Assembly: GCA_964429355.1 (NCBI GenBank)
Contig: CAYSCH010000285.1
Coordinates: forward strand, 1 to 12,581
Source of the DNA: JAAYAY01 sp964429355
GTDB taxonomy: Bacteria > Planctomycetota > Planctomycetia > Pirellulales > Thermoguttaceae
Length of the DNA stretch: 12,581 nucleotides
Direction: 5' to 3'
Below are positions 6,544 to 12,581 of this stretch, in pieces. Both the position numbers and the translations under genes were made by a program. The notes beneath the pieces are model-generated. The model was given only the letters and a program-made list of their open reading frames with translations. It had not been told where the DNA came from and made no database searches. The first letter of the stretch is position 1, and every line of letters begins with the position of its first letter.

Positions 6544-8166
6544 ATGCCCCTTCTCTTCTTCTCAATCCGTTTTGTTGGTGACGCGTTTGGAGGCTTTCTG
6601 CGGGTGTTCGATAAAGCTCCAAAGTCCGATCCGGGTGTCTCCCGACGCCACTTCCTCCAACGAACGGGGCTGTTGTGCGCCGCCTCGGCCGCGGGCGGCT
6701 CGCCATCCGTTTTCGGCGAGGAAGACAACACCGGCCCGATCGATTGCGGGCCACCACCGAAGGCCAAACCTCAGAGCCGCACCGGCGGCGAGTCGTTTGT
6801 ACCATTGCCGCTACCGGTCACCCCCCTGCGGCGGAGCGAAAAGAAACGCCCGCCGAGTCCCCCAGCTCTGATTGGCAAAGCGGCGCTCGGCGTCCCGCGA
6901 TGGCTCACCCGCGAGGGCAAGCGGATCATGTATCGCGACTGGATGACCGACCCGGCCGACATCGACACACTGCTGAAATGGACCAACGAGAAGCTCGGCA
7001 TCAGCTACCGCTCGATTGAAACCGACCTGGCCAAATTCTCATATGATCCCCTCGAACTGCCAGCTCTGCTGATTGCCGGACACAACACTTTTGAGTTCAC
7101 CGCCGAAATTCGCGAGGCCTTGGGTCGCTATGTGGCCGACGGTGGAACAATCCTGGCCGACGCCTGCTGCGGCTGGAACGATTTTGCCGACAGCTTTCGC
7201 CGCGAAATGGACTTGATCTTCCCCGGCCGCCCCTTGCGGAAAATGCTCCCGGAGGAGCCGGTTTTCTCCGCTTACTACAAACTGGGCTCCTTCACGTACA
7301 AGAGGGGAGACGGTACGGAGTACGAGGAGGCGCCGTGCCTCGAATCGATCGACTTCGGGTGCCGTAGCGGCGTGATCTTCTCGCCCTGCGATCTGACATG
7401 CGGCTGGGACGGTCACGAACACCCTCGCGGAATTCGCGTCGTCATCGACCAGGCCCGCCAGGTCGGGGCCAACCTGGTGACGTACCTGCTCGGAACGTTT
7501 CAACTGGCACGATTCCTGAGCACATCGAAACGCTATCACGAACAAGACACGCCCAGTCGCGACGATTTCGTTTTCGCCCAGCTCAAGCATGAGGGTGACT
7601 GGGATCCCGATCCGTCGGCGGTGCACAACCTGCTCAAACACGTTCGCGACAATTCGACGCTGGAAGTGAAGTTCAAGCGGCAGGAAGTCGAGGTGACGAG
7701 TCCGGAGATTGCGACTTATCCGATCCTGTACATGACGGGCCACCACGAGTTTCATTGGAACGAGGAAGAGATTGCTCATCTCCAACGTTACCTGACGGCA
7801 GGCGGCCTGCTGGTGGCTGATGCATGCTGCGGGCGGACGGCGTTCGACATGGCCTTCCGCCGCGAGATCGACAAGGTAATGCCCGGGGGCCGGTTGGAGC
7901 GTCTGCCCGCCGACCATCCGCTCTATCATTGCCACGGCGACATCAACCAGGTTCAGTACACGCCGAGGGTCCACGAAGACTACGGCCCATTCGACACGCC
8001 CGAGTTGGAGGGAGTCACGGTCGATGGCCGCCTGGCTGTGATTTACAGCAAATTTGATCTGGGCAACGGCTGGGAGCAGTTTCCCCACGATTACAGCTAC
8101 GGGGTCAAGGACGACGACGCGTTGAAGATTGGAACAAACATTCTGGTGTATGCGGTGACGCATTGA
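6544..8166 (+). CDS. Exported protein with two tandem DUF4159 domains and a Tat signal
   Basis: A 540-residue protein (520 if it starts at the GTG at 6604). Residues 33-52 carry a twin-arginine signal, SRRHFLQ followed by a hydrophobic RTGLLCAASAAGG, so export in folded form is likely. A Pro-rich linker covers about 69-118. Two copies of the DUF4159 domain follow, at about 126-317 and 342-540. Each has a W-x-DP start, a hydrophobic strand ending GH (ALLIAGHNTFEF; PILYMTGHHEFHW), then ADACCG and seven residues later FRRE (205-221 and 425-441), then an FPGR/MPGG turn, and later an FS/YS-x-x-DL-x-x-GW motif. DUF4159 has no proven activity. The fold is probably related to class I amidotransferase-like domains, but that is inference. 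The ATG has GAGGGGG about 10 bases upstream. The GTG at 6604 has GGAGG 10 bases upstream and would give a more typical 12-residue n-region before the twin arginines. Confidence 0.88.
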   Translation: MPLLFFSIRFVGDAFGGFLRVFDKAPKSDPGVSRRHFLQRTGLLCAASAAGGSPSVFGEEDNTGPIDCGPPPKAKPQSRTGGESFVPLPLPVTPLRRSEKKRPPSPPALIGKAALGVPRWLTREGKRIMYRDWMTDPADIDTLLKWTNEKLGISYRSIETDLAKFSYDPLELPALLIAGHNTFEFTAEIREALGRYVADGGTILADACCGWNDFADSFRREMDLIFPGRPLRKMLPEEPVFSAYYKLGSFTYKRGDGTEYEEAPCLESIDFGCRSGVIFSPCDLTCGWDGHEHPRGIRVVIDQARQVGANLVTYLLGTFQLARFLSTSKRYHEQDTPSRDDFVFAQLKHEGDWDPDPSAVHNLLKHVRDNSTLEVKFKRQEVEVTSPEIATYPILYMTGHHEFHWNEEEIAHLQRYLTAGGLLVADACCGRTAFDMAFRREIDKVMPGGRLERLPADHPLYHCHGDINQVQYTPRVHEDYGPFDTPELEGVTVDGRLAVIYSKFDLGNGWEQFPHDYSYGVKDDDALKIGTNILVYAVTH

Positions 8167-8382
8167 GGTCGACGGCAAAGATGTCTGCCATGCCCGCCCG
8201 AATCGCAAGGTTTGAATTTGCGCAGGTATCGAGATTGTTTGGCCAAAGGCTAAACGACCAGAAGGGCAACAGCAGAGCCTGTGATTCGGTTCGGTGTCTT
8301 GTCCTCCCTGGCGTCTCGGTTCGGTGTGCGATCGCCAGAAACATGCCCGTGCAAGACTGTTGAGACTCGGCGGAGCAGAAGC
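8167..8382. other. Intergenic gap with a small hairpin and a short direct repeat
   Basis: This lies between the DUF4159 gene and the large membrane protein gene, both plus strand. An 8-bp hairpin with one G-U pair is at 8237-8255 (GTTTGGCC, loop AAA, GGCTAAAC). It has no T run after it, so it is at best a weak terminator. The 12-mer tcggttcggtgt occurs twice, at 8286-8297 and 8316-8327. The large gene's frame is open across the right half of this gap from a GTG at 8281. I place the start at 8383 because of the GGAG at 8372-8375 and the fit of the N-terminus. No promoter was convincing. Confidence 0.35.
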
Positions 8383-11300
8383 ATGTCGCCTGCGGCTGAA
8401 AGAATCATCGATCGACTGGATGCCACCCGTCAGCAGTGGTGGATCTTCACACTCCTGAGTACGGCCGTCTGGGCGATCAGTGTTTCGTTCGGCGTGGCGT
8501 TGGCCTTCATGTTGGCCGACGCCGCAGCCCGGTTTTCGCAGGGAATCCTGGCCGTTCTCATGGGAGTCTGGGTCGCCGTGACGATTTTTCTGGCGATCTT
8601 CTTACTCCGCCGAATCACGCGATCCCAACGGACCATCGAAGCGACCGCCCGTTGCATCGAAACGGAATTCCCGGAACTCGGCAGTTCGCTGATCAACGTG
8701 GTGCAGCTCTCCAGCGACACGAAGAACGAGTCGCGTGCTTTCTGCGAAGCCGCGGTCAATGAAGCCGCGGCGCAGGCAGATCGAATCCGTTTTGAGAATG
8801 CCGCCCGCCACGAGACTCGCTGGCGGCGATTCCTCTACTGCATGCAGTGCCCGCGGGATCTTGCCGAATCGATCCTCGTGTTTGTGCTGCTGTTTGCCAT
8901 CGGGCTTCTAAGCCAGTGGCTCAACCCGAACCTTGGCTCCGCGGCAGGGCGCTTGATGCAGCCCTGGAAATTTGTGCCTTCGGTGGGTTCGCTCAAGATC
9001 GTCGAGGTGACTCCGGGCGACACGGAAGTGCTTCTGGGTGAAAGCCTCGAAATTGGGGCGGTGATCGTGGACCGCAGCGATGGGGAACCTTATCCGGCCA
9101 CGCTCTACGTGACGTTCGACGACGGGCAGGAAACCGATCTGCCCATGACGCCCGGTGAACGCTACACGGCCCAGGTCGACCGCAATGGTCAGACGGTCGA
9201 CGAAACCCGGCGAAGCTACAAGCTTTCCTTGCCTACGGTCAAATCCCCATTGATGTATCGCCTGGAAATCGACGATTCCCAGACTCGCGTCTATCGAGTG
9301 GGTGTGACGGAAAAACCGACCGTGGAGGAGGTGGAGGTCACACTCACGTATCCGATCTACCTGGCAAAGCCGGAGGAAACCTTCATTCAGAAGACGCCCG
9401 ACCTTGAGGTGCCTCAATACACGATTGCGGAGCTCCGGATCCGCCCATCGGTTCCGATTACCAAGGGGCACATCGATGCGGAGGGGATGATCTACAGCGG
9501 TGAAATCGGGTCCGATGGAGAACGGATGGTTGTCCGCATGCCGCTGGTAAAGAACACGACCTTCACCATTCACCTGGAGAAGAACGGGCAGGCCGATCCG
9601 AACCCGCGTGTGAATCGCGTGGTGGTACTCCCGGATCGGCCGCCGACGATCGAGCTGCTCAAGCCACCACGCCAGAGCACGGCTGCTCCCGGCAGCGATC
9701 TGGCGGTGATGATCCGCAGCGCCGACGACCACGGCGTGGGTCGGGTGCGGCTGGAGATGAAGGTCCGAGAGAAATCGGCCGCCGACACCACCAAGAGCCC
9801 CGAAATCGAGGAAGGCGGTGAGAGCGGCGAAGCCACACCCGACGCGGCCGATGAGAATGCAACCGTCGTCAAGCAGTGGACTGAATTCGACAGCAACAAC
9901 ACGGCCGTGCTCCATCATGTGATGGCACTGGCCGCCGAGATCGCCGGGCCCGGCGAGACGGTGCTTCTCCGGGCGTCGGTTCGAGACCGGCGGATGTTCA
10001 ACGATTTTGGACTCGAGCTGCTGCCACAGGAATCGGTCACCGGCTGGCACTCTGTGCACCTGGTTGACGAGCAGGCGAGGGTGGACGCGGCCCTGGCAAA
10101 ACTCGACAGTCTGCGAGACGCTCTTTTCAAGATTCTCGACGAACAGATTCGGGCCAGGGGGCGCAACGCGTTGATCGCCACGAAGACCCGGATCGACGAG
10201 GCCGTCGCTTCCGCCGATGGCGTTCGATCCCAGCAAGTCGACATTCAGAAGTCGTCGATCGCCCTGGTCAAGTCGATCGGCGACGTCGATCGGGAGGATC
10301 ATCAGGCGATCAAACGGATCCTCAACCAGCTCGCATTCGGAGAGATGCTCAAGGCCGTTTCCCAATGCGACACGCTCGTCAAGGCGAAACAAATCGACGA
10401 GCTGCCCGCCACGGTCGGCGAGTTGGGCCTGACGCAGGGAACGATCATCGATGTTCTGAGAAAGATGCTCGATGTTGCCCGGCGAGCCCAAACGGAAGAG
10501 CTGGCCGAGATGAAGAATCGCCAGGTGGGCGACCTGCCCCCGGAAGCCCAGAAGAAGCTGGACGACCTGAACAACGCCCTCGAGAAGGCCATGGAGCAAC
10601 AGAAGAAGGTTGTGGAGGCGGCGGAGAACCTGGCCAAGGCCCCGGTCGAGGATTTCGCCGAAGCCAAGGATCAGCTTGTGAAGGCTCTGCAGGCGGCCGA
10701 GGACGACTGGTCGAAGTTCATGGCCGAACTGAATACCGATCTGAGCAAACTTCCGGAGCAGGATTTCGCCAATCCTTCGAGTCTCAAGGAACTGGTCGAA
10801 ATCCAGACCGAGATCAAGATGGCGGAAGACGCGATGCTCAAGAAGACAGCCGACATCGCCGTTCCGCTGGAGCAACTCGGGGCGGAAATGGCCGAGGAGA
10901 TCAAGACAAACATGGAAAAATGGCTTCCCGATGAGCCGGATCGGGAACGCTGGAGCCAGGAGGAGTCGCTCACCGACGAAGGTAAAGAGGCGCCCATGGC
11001 CGAATTGCCGGGGGAACTGGAGGACTTGATTGGCGACCTGATGGAAGATGAAGAGGATCTGTTCGACGAGATGGAAGACGTTTCCTCCAGTGCGGCCGAC
11101 TCGCTCGACAAGGGCGCCGGCTGGGACGTGATGGACGGGCCGATCTCCAACATGAGCGCCAAGGGCGCCACCGGTAATCGCCTTCCCAACACGAGCGAAA
11201 TCGGCGGACGGGCGGGCGAGGGGCGCCAGGGCAAGTCGAGCGGCGAGTTCGTGGGCGACGAAGCGGTCGGCAAGGGTGGCCGAAAGACCCCTAGCCGGCT

Positions 11301-11916
11301 CACTCCCGATCCTTATGTCAACGGCCAGATCAAGGACCACAGCAAGGATCCCACGGGAGGCGCTACCGGTGGGGGCAAGGAAAGCGGAGAAGGGGGCGAA
11401 GGGCTTGAAGGCCCCACGCCCGGAGACCGCGGCGACCGCGAAATGAACCGCCTGGCCGGCAAGCAGGCTGCCCTGCGAAACAAGGCAGAAGGAATCGATC
11501 TCCAACACTACAAGGTCATGGGATACCACCACACCGACTTGGCCCAGATGATCGGCCTGATGGGGCAGATCGAACGCGATCTGAAGGCGGGGCGTTACCA
11601 GAACGCAACTCGGCAGCGCGACGTCATTCTGGAAGGGCTCGGCGACGTGAAGCAGCACCTGGAAGGAGAGTTCGAGGTCCGGCGGGACGAGACGGTCAAC
11701 CTTCCCACCGATGTGCAGAAAGACCTTCTCGGCAGCATGCAGGACCCGTCGCCGCCCGGTTGGGAGGAAATGAACCGCCGCTATTTCGAGCGGCTGGCAC
11801 GGGGTGGCGCCGATACGGCCGCGGGTGGGCCCACCCTGACCGGTAGTTCCCGAGAGGCTCCGACCTTGACCGGTAGCTCAAGGGAGGGGCCGGTTTTGAC
11901 CGGCAGCAGTCCCTGA
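8383..11916 (+). CDS. Large multi-domain membrane protein, DUF4175-like in architecture
   Basis: A 1177-residue protein of unknown function. Two hydrophobic helices at about 21-45 and 54-76 are followed by a soluble helical part and a third helix at about 163-180. Next come beta-rich segments, probably Ig-like (about 205-470; VEVTPGDTEVLLGESLEIGA is typical), then a long helical and coiled-coil region rich in Lys and Glu (about 575-850). An acidic stretch (ELEDLIGDLMEDEEDLFDEM, about 876-896) leads to a conserved-looking Gly-rich block (SNMSAKGATGNRLPNTSEIG, RAGEGRQGKS, TPSRLTPDPYV). A Gly/Glu-rich spacer (about 986-1025) precedes a final helical domain ending WEEMNRRYFERLAR. The N-terminal helices plus low-complexity tail recall alphaproteobacterial DUF4175 (TIGR02302) proteins; this is a likeness, not an assignment. 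The ATG at 8383 has GGAG seven bases upstream. The three-unit tail repeat is described separately. Probably membrane-anchored with a large periplasmic part. Confidence 0.87.
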   Translation: MSPAAERIIDRLDATRQQWWIFTLLSTAVWAISVSFGVALAFMLADAAARFSQGILAVLMGVWVAVTIFLAIFLLRRITRSQRTIEATARCIETEFPELGSSLINVVQLSSDTKNESRAFCEAAVNEAAAQADRIRFENAARHETRWRRFLYCMQCPRDLAESILVFVLLFAIGLLSQWLNPNLGSAAGRLMQPWKFVPSVGSLKIVEVTPGDTEVLLGESLEIGAVIVDRSDGEPYPATLYVTFDDGQETDLPMTPGERYTAQVDRNGQTVDETRRSYKLSLPTVKSPLMYRLEIDDSQTRVYRVGVTEKPTVEEVEVTLTYPIYLAKPEETFIQKTPDLEVPQYTIAELRIRPSVPITKGHIDAEGMIYSGEIGSDGERMVVRMPLVKNTTFTIHLEKNGQADPNPRVNRVVVLPDRPPTIELLKPPRQSTAAPGSDLAVMIRSADDHGVGRVRLEMKVREKSAADTTKSPEIEEGGESGEATPDAADENATVVKQWTEFDSNNTAVLHHVMALAAEIAGPGETVLLRASVRDRRMFNDFGLELLPQESVTGWHSVHLVDEQARVDAALAKLDSLRDALFKILDEQIRARGRNALIATKTRIDEAVASADGVRSQQVDIQKSSIALVKSIGDVDREDHQAIKRILNQLAFGEMLKAVSQCDTLVKAKQIDELPATVGELGLTQGTIIDVLRKMLDVARRAQTEELAEMKNRQVGDLPPEAQKKLDDLNNALEKAMEQQKKVVEAAENLAKAPVEDFAEAKDQLVKALQAAEDDWSKFMAELNTDLSKLPEQDFANPSSLKELVEIQTEIKMAEDAMLKKTADIAVPLEQLGAEMAEEIKTNMEKWLPDEPDRERWSQEESLTDEGKEAPMAELPGELEDLIGDLMEDEEDLFDEMEDVSSSAADSLDKGAGWDVMDGPISNMSAKGATGNRLPNTSEIGGRAGEGRQGKSSGEFVGDEAVGKGGRKTPSRLTPDPYVNGQIKDHSKDPTGGATGGGKESGEGGEGLEGPTPGDRGDREMNRLAGKQAALRNKAEGIDLQHYKVMGYHHTDLAQMIGLMGQIERDLKAGRYQNATRQRDVILEGLGDVKQHLEGEFEVRRDETVNLPTDVQKDLLGSMQDPSPPGWEEMNRRYFERLARGGADTAAGGPTLTGSSREAPTLTGSSREGPVLTGSSP
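11827..11913 (+). repeat. In-frame 30-bp repeat encoding a P-x-LTGSS decapeptide
   Basis: The last 29 residues of the large membrane protein are three copies of a ten-residue unit: GPTLTGSSRE (11827-11856), APTLTGSSRE (11857-11886) and GPVLTGSSP (11887-11913), then the stop. The three DNA units share the core ttgaccggtag-type sequence but differ at silent positions (for example agt tcc, agc tca, agc agt for the Ser-Ser pair). The peptide is therefore conserved more strictly than the DNA. That suggests selection on the peptide or an older duplication, rather than recent slippage. The Ser/Thr/Pro composition fits a flexible exposed tail. Confidence 0.85.
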
Positions 11917-11928
11917 GGTGGCCTGATT

Positions 11929-11961
11929 CCAGGCAAAAGGTGACAGCCACCTCTTGCCTGG
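11929..11961 (+). terminator. Stem-loop after the large membrane protein gene
   Basis: CCAGGCAA (11929-11936) and TTGCCTGG (11954-11961) are exact inverted repeats. Inside them AGGTG (11938-11942) pairs with CACCT (11948-11952) around a five-base loop. This makes a 13-pair stem with one A/C mismatch, starting 12 bases after the stop codon. There is no T run downstream, so it is not a textbook intrinsic terminator. It could be a terminator of the U-tract-free kind, or an RNA 3'-end stabiliser. A second small hairpin, CGCAG-ACG-CTGCG, follows at 11973-11985. Confidence 0.55.
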
Positions 11962-12077
11962 CGAGCGATAATCGCAGACGCTGCGTTCCGCCCTGGGGAG
12001 TCCAGAATACCACCCTGCCGCTCAAACCGACGGCATGGTGTCATTGTTCCGGTTCCCTCCGAAACGGAGTTCCAAGG

Positions 12078-12581
12078 ATGTGCATGCTTCAACTCTCTCC
12101 GATGCGATCAACCATAATGCGATCTTCTCCCGTCACCGCCATCCTCCTTCTTGCCACCGCTCTCGTCCTCGGATGTTCCTCCGGCGACTCGCCGGCCCCG
12201 GCGATGGATACGAAGCTACCTCCGGAACGTAAAGGGGTAACGCCACCGGTCAAGACGGCCGAACTGGCGGCTGCGATTCCGGCTTCTGAACCGGACGCCG
12301 CAATCGAACACCCGGCTCCCGCCCCTGCCGGCAAGGAGTGGAAGGACTCGCAGGGAAACGTGCTGGCGGTGGGCGAACTGGTTTCGTTGATGGACGGGAA
12401 AGTCTGCCTGCAAACGCCGGACGGCCTGGGGGCCGTTATTCCTCTGGAGAATCTGTGTGAAATGGACCGCCGGCTTGTCGAGCAGCAGCCGGCCTCTGAT
12501 CTGACGGTTCCGCAAGAGCCCGAGGTGGTGGTCGAAGAGATGGTCGAAGAGATCATTTCCGCCAGCCCGGCGAAAGGCGAC
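12078..12581 (+). CDS. SHD1-type lipoprotein, 3' end outside the window
   Basis: 168 codons are visible with no stop; the gene continues past the right edge. The N-terminus carries a lipoprotein signal: basic MRSSP, hydrophobic VTAILLLATALVLGC with lipobox V-L-G-C and the lipidated Cys at residue 33 (codon 12174). A Pro/Ala-rich linker follows (about 36-85), then an SHD1-like domain at about 86-137 (KEWKDSQGN, LVSLMDGKVCLQTPDG, VIPLENLCEMDRRLV). SHD1-like domains are abundant in planctomycete secreted proteins; their ligand is unknown. After it the sequence turns acidic (EVVVEEMVEEI). The ATG at 12078 is chosen for its GGAG (12066-12069) eight bases upstream. ATGs at 12102 and 12117 would give a shorter signal peptide and lack a binding site. 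Its distance from the upstream gene (161 bp, with a stem-loop between) suggests it may have its own promoter. Confidence 0.85.
   Translation, partial: MCMLQLSPMRSTIMRSSPVTAILLLATALVLGCSSGDSPAPAMDTKLPPERKGVTPPVKTAELAAAIPASEPDAAIEHPAPAPAGKEWKDSQGNVLAVGELVSLMDGKVCLQTPDGLGAVIPLENLCEMDRRLVEQQPASDLTVPQEPEVVVEEMVEEIISASPAKGD

Noticed and set aside
7039..8208. A 389-codon open frame antisense to the DUF4159 gene
   Set aside because: The plus-strand frame contains two recognisable DUF4159 domains and a Tat signal; the antisense product has no recognisable features.
8908..11658. A 916-codon open frame antisense to the giant membrane protein gene
   Set aside because: It mirrors the codon bias of a high-GC gene on the other strand. 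The translation is rich in His, Leu, Arg and Gln without domains, and the plus-strand protein has clear helices, coiled coil and motifs.
12089..12556. A 155-codon minus-strand open frame over the lipoprotein gene
   Set aside because: The plus strand encodes a clear lipobox and SHD1-like domain with a good ribosome binding site.

Overview
The window looks like chromosomal DNA of a planctomycete, most likely from the Pirellulales side. The evidence is the protein families rather than a marker gene. There is a lipoprotein carrying an SHD1-like (SLA1 homology 1) domain, a secreted two-domain DUF4159 protein, a very large membrane protein with a conserved Gly-rich block, and a DUF58 / von Willebrand A / BatA operon. 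G+C is high, roughly 60% by eye. No rRNA, tRNA, CRISPR array, insertion sequence or phage gene was seen.

Left part (1-4131, minus strand): a four-gene operon read right to left. A possible sigma70-type promoter (4104-4131) leads into a secreted protein of unknown function (3312-4043). Next comes a membrane-anchored vWA / glutamine-amidotransferase-like protein (952-3207), then a DUF58 protein (62-955), then the first codons of a BatA-type protein cut off by the window edge (1-65). The last two junctions are ATGA stop/start overlaps, so these genes are probably translationally coupled. A two-copy imperfect tandem repeat of about 73 bp (3226-3370) sits on the first junction. It supplies the C-terminus of the first protein and confuses the start of the second.

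Middle (4259-6196, minus strand): a self-contained exported FAD-dependent oxidoreductase, divergent from the gene to its right across a 347-bp intergenic region.

Right part (6544-12581, plus strand): an exported DUF4159 protein with a twin-arginine signal and two tandem DUF4159 domains (6544-8166), a 1177-residue multi-domain membrane protein ending in a short decapeptide repeat (8383-11916), a stem-loop after that gene (11929-11961), and an SHD1-type lipoprotein running off the right edge (12078-12581).

How the parts may fit: DUF58, vWA and BatA proteins are the classic partners of MoxR AAA+ ATPases in bacterial envelope assembly or stress systems. DUF4159 proteins and the large membrane protein are, to my recollection, often near them in planctomycetes. 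I read the window as two arms of one envelope-associated system with an oxidoreductase between them. That connection is inference. No gene here has a function proven by sequence alone, apart from fold-level assignments.
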